Made by a program: the position numbers and the translations under genes. From NCBI GenBank assembly GCA_028285105.1, contig JANQQE010000024.1, forward strand, positions 186,001 to 250,000: DNA of 64,000 bases. The letters are read 5' to 3'. Origin of the DNA: Alphaproteobacteria bacterium (GTDB taxonomy: Bacteria; Planctomycetota; Phycisphaerae; UBA1845). Numbering within the stretch: position 1 is the first letter of the stretch; every line of letters begins with the position of its first letter. Below are positions 34,162 through 44,848 of this stretch, one piece after another. The notes under the pieces are model-generated. The model did no database searches. It was not told the DNA's origin and was given only the letters and a program-made list of their open reading frames with translations.

Positions 34162-36360
34162 TCAGAGCGGTGCCCATACCTGGAACCATTGCGGGTGCCC
34201 GTAGCGCTTGTTGGATTTGAGGCCGCCAAATCCAAGCATCATCAACGGAATGGTCACCATACCCATCGCCCCGCAACCGATGCTACCTTCGGTACCGACT
34301 GTCCGAGATTCTGTATCATCGGTTTCTCCTTCGCTTACGTCATTGACCAATGCGCATCCCTCGTCATCGACATCCGAGTATGCTGACGTTGATTCGCATC
34401 GGTCGAATTCGTTGGCGACGCCGTCACGGTCTGAATCAAAGATATCTTCATCCTCACCAGCACCCGTCATCCCGTTACTTGGTTGATCGTTTCTGTTATC
34501 TGGCTGCGATGCAGGAGTCTCCGCACTACCGCCGCATACATCGCCAATGCCGTCATTGTCTCGATCGACTTGATCGGCGTTGGGCGTGTCCGGGCAGTTG
34601 TCGATGTCGCAGGTATTGGCTTCAAACCCAGGGTCACCGAAACCGTCACCATCGGAGTCCGTGCATGTGTCGCAGAGGTCTCCGATGCCATCGCCGTCAG
34701 AGTCCGACAGGTCGATTGAGGGCACTCTCGGGCAGTTGTCTACGACGTTCAGAATTCCGTCATCGTCCACGTCATCGCTGCAATCGTCGCCAACTCCGTC
34801 TTCGTCCAGATCGGCTTGGTCGGGATTGGCGCTGAATGGACAGTTGTCGAGTTCGCAAGTCGAAGCCGCAAAGCCTGGATCGCCAAACCCGTCACCATCG
34901 CTGTCGCTGCATGTGTCGCAGGCGTCCCCGAATCCGTCTTGATCCACATCGTCCTGAAACTCGTTAAAGTCGTCGGGGCAATTGTCTGCCGGGCAAGTGT
35001 TTTGCGCAAATTCAGGATCGCCGAATCCATCTTCGTCGCTGTCCGTACAAGTATCGCAAAGATCACCTATACCGTCGCCGTCTGCATCATTCAGGTTGTT
35101 GCCCGCCAACAGCGGACAGTTGTCAGTGAAGTTTAAGATGCCATCGCCATCCATGTCTTCATCGCAAGCATCACCGACACCGTTATTGTCCATGTCGGTT
35201 TGATCGGCGTTGGAGATGTCTGGGCAGTTGTCATCGACGTCGCAAACACCGTCACCGTCTGAGTCGGGGGCGAGTTTGAGCACAAGACTGCTTCCGGCGA
35301 TGTACACAACATCTCGGCGATCCACAACAACGTCGTCGGGGTTATTCAAGTAGATGTTGGTGCCAGGAACACGGAAGTCGATAAGCCGTGTCACTTCGCC
35401 ATTTGGCGTGACCTCGAACACAGTCCCCATGCTTCCACCGATGACCTGCGAGCCGGTCACGTACAGGGTACCGTCGTTGCTGAGAGCGATATCCATCGGT
35501 CGAATCAACCCATCGTCCGGACCGATGACTTCGGTGATTGCGCCATCGGGGGAGCGCATCAGCACGTTGTCGCTGATCAGCCCGGCGACGAAGACGTTTC
35601 CCTCGGAGTCGACGTCCAATCCGAAGGGCGCATCGAGTCCATCGTCTCGACTGATGACTTCCGTGCGATTGCCCGATGGATCGGTTCGCCGCACGTTGTC
35701 GAAGCTATCACTGGTCGTAAATACGCTACTATCGTTGTCAATGACGAGATTGGTGCAGCGATAGTTGCCTTTGACCTTGGAAATCTGACCGTTACGGGCG
35801 ATCTTAAATGCGTCAGTGCCAGAACTGGATTGACACACATATACGGCACCATCTGGACCGATGTCGATGGCTCGGGGTGACTTCAGGGCATAACCGTTGC
35901 CGTCGCCCGTTTCATCCAGAATCACGGAGGTGGCTCCCGATGGCGTGATCTTAAAGACGTTCCGACTGATGCTGGCCCCAACATAAACGTTGCCGTCATC
36001 GTCAACGGCGATTGCTCTTGGTCGGCCAAGCGGATTACCCTGACCGTCACCGGTCGCGTCCAAAAGTTCCGTGATCTCCCCGTCGACTGAAATTCCGATC
36101 ACCAAGCCGGTTTCTTCAAAGGGCTCTTGAACTCTTTCCCGGCCCGCCACAAAAACGTTGCCGGCATTGTCGACGGCAATCGCATCGGGCAGGAATGTCC
36201 GCCCCGGTACGAAATCGTATCCGTTGAGGATTCGCGACATCGCGTACTCAGCCCGGGCATTGGACGAAGCCAGAAACAAGCTGCCCGCCACGACCAGAAA
36301 CAGAAATGCCGTCCGCCGCGTCATATTCGTGGAACCGTGATTGTGTCGCATCGCGCTCAT
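34162..36360 (-). CDS. Exported NHL-like propeller protein with thrombospondin type 3 repeats and Cys-containing C-terminal anchor
   Basis: 732 residues. GAGGAG lies 7 nt before the ATG at 36360. A signal peptide ends near SSNARA. Residues ~40-370 are NHL/SMP-30 type propeller repeats (AIAVDNAGNVFVAG, AIAVDDDGNVYVGA, LDVDSEGNVFVAG, IALSNDGTLYVTG). Residues ~370-620 carry six thrombospondin type 3 units with DNCP and DSDGDG calcium-binding motifs. After an acidic linker comes a tail with GCGAMG, a hydrophobic helix (MVTIPLMMLGFGGL) and KSNKR. This tripartite tail resembles a sortase-like C-terminal sorting signal. Probably cell-surface and calcium-rigidified. It is convergent with the HAD gene. 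Confidence 0.88.
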   Translation of the reverse strand: MSAMRHNHGSTNMTRRTAFLFLVVAGSLFLASSNARAEYAMSRILNGYDFVPGRTFLPDAIAVDNAGNVFVAGRERVQEPFEETGLVIGISVDGEITELLDATGDGQGNPLGRPRAIAVDDDGNVYVGASISRNVFKITPSGATSVILDETGDGNGYALKSPRAIDIGPDGAVYVCQSSSGTDAFKIARNGQISKVKGNYRCTNLVIDNDSSVFTTSDSFDNVRRTDPSGNRTEVISRDDGLDAPFGLDVDSEGNVFVAGLISDNVLMRSPDGAITEVIGPDDGLIRPMDIALSNDGTLYVTGSQVIGGSMGTVFEVTPNGEVTRLIDFRVPGTNIYLNNPDDVVVDRRDVVYIAGSSLVLKLAPDSDGDGVCDVDDNCPDISNADQTDMDNNGVGDACDEDMDGDGILNFTDNCPLLAGNNLNDADGDGIGDLCDTCTDSDEDGFGDPEFAQNTCPADNCPDDFNEFQDDVDQDGFGDACDTCSDSDGDGFGDPGFAASTCELDNCPFSANPDQADLDEDGVGDDCSDDVDDDGILNVVDNCPRVPSIDLSDSDGDGIGDLCDTCTDSDGDGFGDPGFEANTCDIDNCPDTPNADQVDRDNDGIGDVCGGSAETPASQPDNRNDQPSNGMTGAGEDEDIFDSDRDGVANEFDRCESTSAYSDVDDEGCALVNDVSEGETDDTESRTVGTEGSIGCGAMGMVTIPLMMLGFGGLKSNKRYGHPQWFQVWAPL

Positions 36361-36633
36361 CGTTTGTCTCCTCGCGTAGGCCGCCGTCTACTGCGTAAAC
36401 CTCGAAACCGTTCTCACGAAGGGTTCTTGCCGTGCGGGCTTGGATATCTGAGGCAGGAAATATAAAAAAACGCAAAAGAAGAAAAACCGCGTTTCTTTGG
36501 ACAAAAAGTGAGACGTGGGTGACCAAGAGCTGCGGGCAAAAGCGAACGGCGCGCTAATTTCCGCGCGATCGCGCGGATGGGATTGAAATTACTTTGTCGG
36601 GGAACATAGGCAATCGCCCGGCAAACCCAGACC
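36361..36633. other. Intergenic region between phosphatase and TSP3 protein genes
   Basis: About 270 bp, no gene seen. It holds an A-rich tract and terminator-like hairpin (listed separately) and must contain the promoter of the TSP3 protein gene. Confidence 0.5.
36464..36494 (-). terminator. Terminator-like hairpin downstream of phosphatase gene
   Basis: On the minus strand AAACGC (36494-36489) pairs with GCGTTT (36473-36468) over a 15-nt loop and runs into a tract of seven T (36470-36464). The stem is short, so confidence is limited. Confidence 0.4.
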
Positions 36634-37299
36634 CTAGACCGGCGACCGCCCCCTGGATACCGAGGACGCACTGGCGATCGGAGATTCGTGGTTTTGATCG
36701 GAGGCAAGCATCGCCCGAATTCGCTCGACGTCCAATTGGTCGATCGTCAGAACAAGATTGAACCAGATCGGATGGTAGCCAAAACCGCCCAACGTCATCT
36801 CATTGATCGCCGCCTCTTTTGACCAATCTTCAACAATGATGCGATACGCCGCGCAAAGAGCGCCGGTTCGGTCGGCACCGTGATGGCAGTGAACGAAAAC
36901 CGGTTGTGCGTTTTCATCCGTTACCTTTCTGAGAAAAGTGACAATCGTCTCTTCGTTCAATTCCCACGGTTGAATGGGGAGATGATGATAAGCAAACCCG
37001 TACGATTCAATCTCATCCAAATCTTGCCGAAAGTCTCGAAGATTTACAATGGTCTTGATACCGAGTTCATTGAGTTCGTGCAGTCCTTCGGCACGCGGCT
37101 GGGCGCCTCTGTAAACACAGTCGCTAATCCGATGAAAGTTCGGCAGATCGCCCTGCAACTCGATGGGTGCAAGACCGTCCAAATGCAAATGATTTGGAAT
37201 ATCCCCAAGAGACAATCGACTGGAGGTCATCGAACTGCATCCGGTTGATACCGCACTTGCAGCGACCAGCCATAATTTAAGCCAAGTTGAGTGTCGCAT
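36634..37299 (-). CDS. Lipoprotein dual-specificity/tyrosine phosphatase
   Basis: 221 residues. Lipoprotein signal with SAVSTGC, Cys near residue 21. Residues ~50-190 are a DSP-type phosphatase: RISDCVYRGAQPRAEGLHELNELGIKTIVNLRD at the start, then the signature VHCHHGADRTG (catalytic Cys and Arg of C-x5-R). An acidic Asp for general acid catalysis is not obvious. Known for the family: hydrolyses phosphotyrosine, phosphoinositide or similar phosphoesters. Envelope anchoring is unusual for a cytoplasmic signalling role, so the substrate may be external (inference). It lies upstream of the TSP3 gene and downstream of the giant beta-helix gene, all on the minus strand. Confidence 0.88.
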   Translation of the reverse strand: MRHSTWLKLWLVAASAVSTGCSSMTSSRLSLGDIPNHLHLDGLAPIELQGDLPNFHRISDCVYRGAQPRAEGLHELNELGIKTIVNLRDFRQDLDEIESYGFAYHHLPIQPWELNEETIVTFLRKVTDENAQPVFVHCHHGADRTGALCAAYRIIVEDWSKEAAINEMTLGGFGYHPIWFNLVLTIDQLDVERIRAMLASDQNHESPIASASSVSRGRSPV

Positions 37300-37521
37300 T
37301 TCGTCGATCCCGTACTTTCACCATTCGCTGCATTCGCGTACACAACGCGAAACCAATCTTGGTTGCCCAGGCGCACGATGCCTGCTTCGTGTACGGGCAG
37401 CCAGTCATTTCTCAAGGGGTACTTGCCGACATCGGCATCGAATCTGACGTCAATTGCGCAGAATTTTCCGGGTATTTTTTTGGAGTGTGCGGTTCGTGCG
37501 TTGTCTGGAATTTAGCTTCGT

Positions 37522-40500
37522 TCAGTTGCCGAACAGTGATTCAAAAATTGCGAAGTCAGCAAGGTCCACGTCACCGTCGGTATCGAAATCGACTTCGTTG
37601 CAACCACCTGCCGCACCCGCATTGGGGCCAAACAGGCATGTCTCGAAACATGTGGCGTAATCGTCGAGATCGATATCGCCATCGGCATCGCAATCGCCCG
37701 GGGCAGGTTCGGGCAAGAACATCGCCGCAACAGGCAGCGATAGTCCGTCACAATCGATTGCGATCGACGCGAACGCGCCCGTCGCCGATTCCGGATTATC
37801 GATGACGGCGAGCGTCGGCGTCGCCAGCAACGAACCCGTAGCTCCCGAAAAGGGTGGGCTCATCGGGTTGAGGTCATCCCGAAACCGCGGGGTTGTGAAT
37901 CCAGTAACGTACAAGTGACCGGTGTTGGGGTTCTCCATCAGAGAAGTGATCGCCGCTGAATGACCGCACTCGCCCGTACCACAACTTTGAGCGTCACCGG
38001 TCGGATTGATGATGTCAAAAGCGCCGTCTGAAACCAGACCCGTGACTGCATCGCCGGAACGTTCGATCGAGAAACGATGCACGCGCGTCTCTCCGTCGGT
38101 TGTTTCGTTGATCGATGAACTGACAAAAATAGAATCGCCTGCCTGCGAAACAAGCATTGCTGTCGGGCTTCGAACCACCGCACTAATGTTAAAGCGCTGT
38201 TCCGATGCGTTGCCCACCGACGTGTCGTAAACGCTAATCCAGTCATTGGCATCGCCCGCTGCCAACGCGATGACCACATACAGATTTCCGTGGCGATCCA
38301 CCTCCACTTCGCGCATCCGCTGCAAGTCGGGCTCAAAGACGACACCACCGAACACAGTCGTCGTAAACGTGACCGAGGTTTCTGTGTACGGATTGATGCC
38401 ATACAGTTGCGTGACGGTGAAGCTTCCGTCGGCTGGCTCAGCCAATTGAAGCTGTGCCGTCGCTTTGTAGACTTGTCCGCTCGGGGTGTTCACGACGACA
38501 GGCGTCACATATGCGATTCGATCATCGTTCGGGTCAAACGCAACATCGAGCAACGGAAGTCCCTGGAAGTTGCCTTGAGGCGTATCATTCACTCCGACAT
38601 AAATGGTGTCGGCTCCGAACAATTCCGCAGAAGGCGCAATGACGGCAAAACCGTCACTCAATCGAATCAAACCATCGCGCGCGTGAATTTGAAAAAACTC
38701 GTTTTGACCCTTTGATATGATCTTCCAGTTGCCGCGATACCCGATGCCGCCAGGGGCGCTGGCGGGTGATTGTGAGGGGGCTGCACAAAAACCGTTGGTA
38801 TCGATCGTATAGAGTACGTCGCTTTGATCTCCGGGGCTTGATGACTTCCCAGCGATGAGCAACAAATTTGGTGGTGGCTGGGTAAATCGCGACTGACGAA
38901 CGCTACCAGCGCTGCGACCCGCGCCAGGCCCCCCGGTCCCGCAGGCGTCAAGCGCACCATCGTTGAAGAGGACCTCCCATGCCAGTAAGTCCGAAAGATC
39001 AACATATTGGTCTTGGCTTTGGAAGGAATCGAGACACCCATCGCTGCTTTGGATGTCTGCGACTTTTCCGATCTCGGCCATGAGCACCAATAGATCGCCG
39101 GTGTCGACTGTAGCCGTTCCGTTGAGGTCTCCGCATGCAAAGCAAAGGATGACCGGGTCCCATTTGTCGATCCAAATGCGCGCTCCGGTTCCACGAAGTT
39201 CCAGTTCTACATACGTTCCGCGCCTGAAATTCAGTTGCCCACTGGGAAACGTGCCGTGAAACACGCCAAGATCGCTCGAACCGATCGCGCCCGGGCGGCC
39301 CGGTTGTGGCGGTCTTATCCTCGCCAGTTCCACCAGACTTTCACCCACATTGGGACTGTCGCTGATGTAAACAACCAGTTCGGCGTTGGTGTTTGGATCG
39401 GCTAGAAACTGATACTCGAAAGCCACCGTGATATCTTCTTCGCCCGCTCGGGCGAAAGCTCCTTTCGCCGCCACCGACGTCGCAGATTGAAAGTCTCCGT
39501 CCGCTTGCGTTTTCATTTCCATCACGCCGTTGTTTCCGCCCAATGCACCGGGCAGAAGGGCAATTGCACCTTGCTTGGGGAATGCGGGTGGAAGGGGTTG
39601 CTGATCGCCAGAATCTCGCACTCGCTTTCGCACGCGAACGTCAAATTCGTTGAATGGCGATTCGGTTTGATCGTTCATTTCGATCACACCCAGTGAAAAT
39701 CCAAGCAATGGAATGTCGATGATCGAAGCCCCGTTCGAACTGACCGGGACACCGTTGGAATCGACGTAGCTCAACGATTCGTAGTAGAGCGATTGAAGCG
39801 CCGTATTCAGGATGGCGTTTGGATAGAGTACGAGTTGCTTGACGTAGGCGGCTTCGGCGACTCCATTGCTGGTGAATTGAAATCCCGCGCGATTGGTCAG
39901 ATTGACTTTCGCTCCGGGCAGAACTTCCAGTTTTTCGATGACCCAGTTCTCGGATGGATCGGCCGTGAACCCGGGACTGCCTGGCGCAGCGAACGCACCC
40001 GATTCGCACATGGGGTTTGTTCCATTGCTCGTACAATCATAATCAACCGATCGCAACTCCAGCAGCGTACCCTGATCGCCATCGATCCCTTCTTTGATGA
40101 TAACGGTCAGCCGGTTGTTGATGATGGACGGTTGCGATCCGTCACTCGGGTCCGGGTCGAGGTCCAGATAGCGATCTCCCTCCGACACGATGCTGTTGCA
40201 ACTGACCACGGATTGGCCCGACGCAAAGAATTCACCGCCATAACCTGGCGTCGATTCCACCAAACGGATATCGTTGTGGACAATGTCGTTGACCCCGCCA
40301 AGATCGAGCAGGTTCACAGCCACATTCGTGTTTTGAATCCGCGCCGTATCCTGTACGACCAGCGATCCGTTAACGCTAACGATACCGCCAGCCGGCGCGC
40401 CCGGGATGTCCTGAAGACTGCACACTTCGTCGGCCAACCCACTAAGGTTCAACGTTGCCTGTCCGCCGACAATCAACTTTGCGCCAGGTTCAATCTCGAT

Positions 40501-43500
40501 GGTGCCAAGTCCGCGAATGTCACTGCGTGTGATCGTTGCGCCTTGGGGCGGTGTAACCGGTCCGAGCGTCAACTGCGAATCTCCGGTCCAGATGATCTCT
40601 GATGCGGTGTCGAAATCGAGCAACTCACCGCCATCCTGATTGGCATCACCCATGACCATCGCGATCGACTGCGTACCGGTCATCAGAAAATCGGCATTGT
40701 TGCTGGTCAGGAAACCGCCAGTTGGATTGACAACCGGCGCAGATGCGAATTGCAGTTGGTCGGATGTCTCTGATGTTTCCTCGACAGTGAAAGGTGTAAC
40801 GGTCGCAACAAGAAGTTCGCCGTCAAACAGCAAATTTGCGCCCGGACCGGGTCCATCGTATACCGCACCGGTCACGATCAAGTCACCTTCACCCACAAAG
40901 CTGGCTTCCGCGAGTCCGCCAGCGCTCACATCGCTACCGAGAAACTGACCGGTCCAGGAAAGCGTAGCCGTGCCCGATTCCGCGCTTGGAGCCACGTACC
41001 AGGTGGTCTGGCTCCCGGTAACGACCAGATCGCTGATGGGGGCATCGATGATCTCCCATCGGGCTGGCACCGGATTCGCACCGCCCACTTGCGACGCAAA
41101 AATGCCTGTCGTGCCCAACGTTCCGCTGACCGTTGTAATCGCTTCGGCATCGCACGGTGCTGCATTATTAATCCGCATGGTCGAATTGGCATCGAGTTCG
41201 ATTGTTCCTTCGCCTTTGATTTCGCTTTCAAATACCTCCAGGTCTCCGCCCTGCAAGTTCCACCCACCGTCAAGCGTCATTTGCGTTTGCGACAATCCGA
41301 CGCCGGCGATTCCAGGTGCATTCACTCCGAGCGTCAGGTTGTTTACGCTGAGGAATCCGCCGTAACTGACCAACGCACTCGCGCAGTCGCCAAAATTGTC
41401 GACGAAAGTGCAATTGCGAAGCGTCGGTCCTCCGGCGATAGTAATCATTCCCCCACCCGATGACGGTAGGTCTGCATTTCCAAAACTGATTGTAAAACCA
41501 TCCAAAATCGCCAGCACCGAAGTCCCGGTACCGCTAACGACATGGTAAGCGTCATCAATAGGATCGCTCGGTACACCCAGGTCGCCGCTCAATAGCGTTT
41601 CATTCGTCGAAACGTCGCGATCCTCGCGAACCAATTCTGTACCATCGAATCCGCCATAAATCGCAACGCCATCAAGAAGTTGAAACGTGCTGCTCCGATC
41701 GCCCAGCAATTGGCCCACCCCGCGATCGGGATAGTAAGTACCCGCCGCAACCCAGATCTCCTGCGCCCCGCAACCGCTGGCAGCTGCGGCTTGCAGTGCA
41801 TCTTGCAAATCGTTGAACGCATCATTCCAACTGCTGCCATCGTTGGCACCCGTCGCAAATGAATCGACATGGAGACGCAATCCCACAAACGATCCGAATT
41901 CGTGCGCTCCCATGTCTACAATAGCGATTCCTCCAGTGCCCGTATCGGAGGTGGCTGGGTCGTTCACCAAACGTGGCAGCCCGCTGAAATCAAAGGGTAT
42001 CTGCTCGAGAACATTCTCGTCGCAGTCAAGGTCAGTATCATCAGCCGCCGTAGCCCCATTGCTTCCGGCATCAATCGCAGGCGAACCAGGCGACAAACGC
42101 AGGTCGCCATAATCATCGTCGCTGTCACCCCAGCCGTTCGTCCCCGCATCCGGCATCCGGACGAACAGCGGGTCGTCATCGATATTGCCATTGGTCAAAC
42201 CGCCAAATGCAACGATTGCATCGTCTGGATTGTCATCTTGAATCAACGAATACTTTACCGAGACAAGTCCCGTCGTCGTGACAGGAATTTGGTTTAGAAT
42301 ACCGGATGCACGGTTCTCCCAGAATATAGAATTGGCGATGTTGTGTTCCATCGCCTCGCCGATGGAAATGGCCGCAGTTGCTTGCGAATCGGTTTGGTTG
42401 TGGGAAAACGTACACCCTGAAAAATCGATCAATCCCCGCGCTGCGCCGCCAGCAAGCGCCGCATGGTTACCGACGAATTCCGAATTTGAGCAAAATGAAC
42501 CCGCACCACCGTCAATAAAGAGCGCGCCTCCCCAACGGTTCTGAGCTTGATTACCTGCAAAAAGGCTGTTCGCAATAAATACCGAACCGTCATTGACGCC
42601 CCAAAGCCGAATGGCTCCGGCGTTTGCGCACGCGAAGTTGCGAATGAACCGACTGTTTTGAATGTACTTGGGGCCGGCACTTTGAAAGTAAATCGCACCG
42701 CCGGATGCAAAGCAATCGGCCTCGGCACCGTTGTCGATGAAATCGCAGTCTTCGATTCGGATGTTGCATTCGGCGGGACTATCCGATATCGCGCCTCCGG
42801 AGTTTCGCGCTCGATTGCCTTGAAACAAGCACGACCTGAACACGGGCGAAGCGTCGGAAACACCCACGGCACCGCTGCAAACGCCTTCGTTGTCGATGAA
42901 TTGACAATCGGTTACGACGACGTCGGTGCTGTCGACAAAAAGGGCTGTATGACCGCCGCTGCAATTGGGCCCGGTGATTGGCTTGTTGCGCTCGAATCGG
43001 CAACGATTGATGACGGGATTGCCTCGGTCAACCCACAATCCCCCTCCATTCTTACATGCATTCTCAACAAAATCGCAGTCTTCAATAAGCAGGTTACTGG
43101 AACGATTGAACACGCCTGCGCCGTTCGCCGCGATATTTCCGCGGAAAGTACACCGTGCGATGTACGGATCGCCACCCGCCGCAAAGAAATTAACGCCACC
43201 TCCCGATCCGATCGTTGCGTTCGCTTCGAACGTGCAGTCCGTAACCACGATATCAGTCGTGCCCAATCGGACGGCTCCTGCATGACTGTAGCCAAAGTTC
43301 GCAACAAACCTTGTATGACGCAGCGTCGGACCGCCTTGACTGTATCCGCCGCCGCCGTTGAAACCCCCTTCGGATGGACCGTCGGCATTCCCCGAACGTA
43401 CAATGAAACCGTCGAGAACGGCTGAGTTGTCAGTACCCGATCCGGTGACGATGTTGTAACTGTTCTCGCACGTACCCAAATCCGAACAGCCGACCTCGCC

Positions 43501-43989
43501 GTTCGAATCGATGTCAAAGGGTTGGCAGAATTCGTCGAGTGCGATGCCGACCGTCGTGATACAAACGACCCCCGAAGGGAGATCGGCAATGTCGTCGCCA
43601 TCAAGATCGCCACTGAGTATCGTTGCATTGGTATTGATATCGCGTTCGTCGAGCAGCGTTTCCGTGCCGGCAAACCCACCGTAAAGCGCTAAATCGTTTC
43701 GCAATTCAAAAGATGCCGTTCGATCGCCGGGCGTCAGTTCAAAACCCTCATCAGGTCTGTACACACCTGCCGCCACCCATATTTCCCTGACCGTCGGATT
43801 CAAATCCGTTTCGGCCAGCGCATCTTGAAGCGAAACGAATGCATCGCTCCAACTCGATCCATCGTTAAGTCCACCCGTCGCACTAACGTCTACGTACAAA
43901 ATCGTCTGAGCCGCAGCTGGCGAGACAGCCCAACCGATGATCGCTGCGAGCAACGCACTGCTCTTGAATCTCAGGCGCGTATCAGTCAT
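37522..43989 (-). CDS. Giant exported beta-helix protein with dockerin-like modules
   Basis: About 2155 residues from the ATG at 43989, which has GGAG upstream and overlaps the prepilin-like gene by 8 bp; the frame further upstream is not used. Signal peptide ends SPAAAQ. Two homologous blocks begin [20 protein letters not shown] (residue ~28) and [20 protein letters not shown] (~700); each continues with EIWVAAG.Y.P and YGGF.GTE, the choice-of-anchor/right-handed beta-helix repeat type with many DCTF and NSIF rungs. A dockerin-like segment lies near 1620-1690 ([20 protein letters not shown]), then a propeller-like region. A final dockerin-like pair ([24 protein letters not shown]) ends the protein. 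No catalytic motif was recognised. Probably surface-exposed, with adhesive or polysaccharide-related function. Confidence 0.9.
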   Translation of the reverse strand: MTDTRLRFKSSALLAAIIGWAVSPAAAQTILYVDVSATGGLNDGSSWSDAFVSLQDALAETDLNPTVREIWVAAGVYRPDEGFELTPGDRTASFELRNDLALYGGFAGTETLLDERDINTNATILSGDLDGDDIADLPSGVVCITTVGIALDEFCQPFDIDSNGEVGCSDLGTCENSYNIVTGSGTDNSAVLDGFIVRSGNADGPSEGGFNGGGGYSQGGPTLRHTRFVANFGYSHAGAVRLGTTDIVVTDCTFEANATIGSGGGVNFFAAGGDPYIARCTFRGNIAANGAGVFNRSSNLLIEDCDFVENACKNGGGLWVDRGNPVINRCRFERNKPITGPNCSGGHTALFVDSTDVVVTDCQFIDNEGVCSGAVGVSDASPVFRSCLFQGNRARNSGGAISDSPAECNIRIEDCDFIDNGAEADCFASGGAIYFQSAGPKYIQNSRFIRNFACANAGAIRLWGVNDGSVFIANSLFAGNQAQNRWGGALFIDGGAGSFCSNSEFVGNHAALAGGAARGLIDFSGCTFSHNQTDSQATAAISIGEAMEHNIANSIFWENRASGILNQIPVTTTGLVSVKYSLIQDDNPDDAIVAFGGLTNGNIDDDPLFVRMPDAGTNGWGDSDDDYGDLRLSPGSPAIDAGSNGATAADDTDLDCDENVLEQIPFDFSGLPRLVNDPATSDTGTGGIAIVDMGAHEFGSFVGLRLHVDSFATGANDGSSWNDAFNDLQDALQAAAASGCGAQEIWVAAGTYYPDRGVGQLLGDRSSTFQLLDGVAIYGGFDGTELVREDRDVSTNETLLSGDLGVPSDPIDDAYHVVSGTGTSVLAILDGFTISFGNADLPSSGGGMITIAGGPTLRNCTFVDNFGDCASALVSYGGFLSVNNLTLGVNAPGIAGVGLSQTQMTLDGGWNLQGGDLEVFESEIKGEGTIELDANSTMRINNAAPCDAEAITTVSGTLGTTGIFASQVGGANPVPARWEIIDAPISDLVVTGSQTTWYVAPSAESGTATLSWTGQFLGSDVSAGGLAEASFVGEGDLIVTGAVYDGPGPGANLLFDGELLVATVTPFTVEETSETSDQLQFASAPVVNPTGGFLTSNNADFLMTGTQSIAMVMGDANQDGGELLDFDTASEIIWTGDSQLTLGPVTPPQGATITRSDIRGLGTIEIEPGAKLIVGGQATLNLSGLADEVCSLQDIPGAPAGGIVSVNGSLVVQDTARIQNTNVAVNLLDLGGVNDIVHNDIRLVESTPGYGGEFFASGQSVVSCNSIVSEGDRYLDLDPDPSDGSQPSIINNRLTVIIKEGIDGDQGTLLELRSVDYDCTSNGTNPMCESGAFAAPGSPGFTADPSENWVIEKLEVLPGAKVNLTNRAGFQFTSNGVAEAAYVKQLVLYPNAILNTALQSLYYESLSYVDSNGVPVSSNGASIIDIPLLGFSLGVIEMNDQTESPFNEFDVRVRKRVRDSGDQQPLPPAFPKQGAIALLPGALGGNNGVMEMKTQADGDFQSATSVAAKGAFARAGEEDITVAFEYQFLADPNTNAELVVYISDSPNVGESLVELARIRPPQPGRPGAIGSSDLGVFHGTFPSGQLNFRRGTYVELELRGTGARIWIDKWDPVILCFACGDLNGTATVDTGDLLVLMAEIGKVADIQSSDGCLDSFQSQDQYVDLSDLLAWEVLFNDGALDACGTGGPGAGRSAGSVRQSRFTQPPPNLLLIAGKSSSPGDQSDVLYTIDTNGFCAAPSQSPASAPGGIGYRGNWKIISKGQNEFFQIHARDGLIRLSDGFAVIAPSAELFGADTIYVGVNDTPQGNFQGLPLLDVAFDPNDDRIAYVTPVVVNTPSGQVYKATAQLQLAEPADGSFTVTQLYGINPYTETSVTFTTTVFGGVVFEPDLQRMREVEVDRHGNLYVVIALAAGDANDWISVYDTSVGNASEQRFNISAVVRSPTAMLVSQAGDSIFVSSSINETTDGETRVHRFSIERSGDAVTGLVSDGAFDIINPTGDAQSCGTGECGHSAAITSLMENPNTGHLYVTGFTTPRFRDDLNPMSPPFSGATGSLLATPTLAVIDNPESATGAFASIAIDCDGLSLPVAAMFLPEPAPGDCDADGDIDLDDYATCFETCLFGPNAGAAGGCNEVDFDTDGDVDLADFAIFESLFGN

Positions 43990-44848
43990 CGATGATCTCC
44001 ACATGACATGAGACAGCCTCGGGGTGAAGATCGCGGAAAGGCAATATGGTGTATTTCGCTGTGACATCGAGACCCTTGCGAATGCGCGTAAATGATACAT
44101 GACCATCCAAGAACGCAAGATTGTGTTTGTACTTCGCGCCGTGCCATTCGATTCGCTGGCTGCTGTTGTAAATCTGTGCATGCCGCCAACCGTGGTCGCC
44201 GGCCAATATCAGTTGCGATGGATTCGCCGTCACGCTCGACAGCGTCATGTTCGGAAGTCGCTTATTGATGGTCACGAGTAACGGTTTGCGACAAGGTGGC
44301 TGCAAAAATGGCAGCACTGGAAGTTGCGTTTGATCGATCAACATCGGATTGGTGATGTAGCTGTTGCCATAGTGCGCGAAGAATGTCGGACCGATGAACT
44401 CGCTGCCTTTGTCTCCCGGGCACAAAAAAACTTCGGCGCTGTCCCAAGTGACTTCCGGAAGTTTCAAGTACGGGTTAAGGACCTTGCGCTTTGGTTGAAT
44501 CACGACTGGCGGATTGGCGGGGTTGTCTCCACCATACGCCGGTCCGCCCAGACCCTGACGACCGCCAAAGTTTACGTTGGTGTTGACGCCCTTGAGAAAT
44601 CGCCATTCATTCGCAACGAGGTATTCGTCCCAGGCAACTGCAATTTGCCGAAGGTTGGCTTGGCACGCAATTCTTTTGGCCTGCATTCGAGCCTTGCGCA
44701 AACCCGGTAGCAGAATCGACACCAGCAGCGCAATGATTGAAATGACGACCAGGAGTTCTACAAGGGTGAACGCTCGGCACGTTTCTTGAGTACCGCGCGA
44801 TTCTCTGCGGCGAACGTTTCGAAGTGGATGCATTCGCATGTTGTTCAT
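43982..44848 (-). CDS. Prepilin-like protein with DGH tail motif
   Basis: 288 residues. Type IV prepilin signal [26 protein letters not shown] after a ~26-residue basic lead, again with Ala before the Phe. The body has [17 protein letters not shown], and near the end [12 protein letters not shown], the same DGH motif as the protein at 20833. The ATG at 44848 overlaps the kinase stop (ATGA), and its own stop overlaps the giant protein start. Translational coupling on both sides suggests a dedicated partner in display or export of the giant protein (inference). Confidence 0.88.
   Translation of the reverse strand: MNNMRMHPLRNVRRRESRGTQETCRAFTLVELLVVISIIALLVSILLPGLRKARMQAKRIACQANLRQIAVAWDEYLVANEWRFLKGVNTNVNFGGRQGLGGPAYGGDNPANPPVVIQPKRKVLNPYLKLPEVTWDSAEVFLCPGDKGSEFIGPTFFAHYGNSYITNPMLIDQTQLPVLPFLQPPCRKPLLVTINKRLPNMTLSSVTANPSQLILAGDHGWRHAQIYNSSQRIEWHGAKYKHNLAFLDGHVSFTRIRKGLDVTAKYTILPFRDLHPEAVSCHVEIIDD

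Noticed and set aside
34380-35260. Regular DNA repeats suggestive of a repeat array
   Set aside because: These are thrombospondin type 3 coding repeats in frame, not a CRISPR array; units vary and there are no unique spacers.
42547-43425. Plus-strand open frame of 292 codons
   Set aside because: Shadow of the giant beta-helix gene, whose repeated rungs are convincing on the minus strand.
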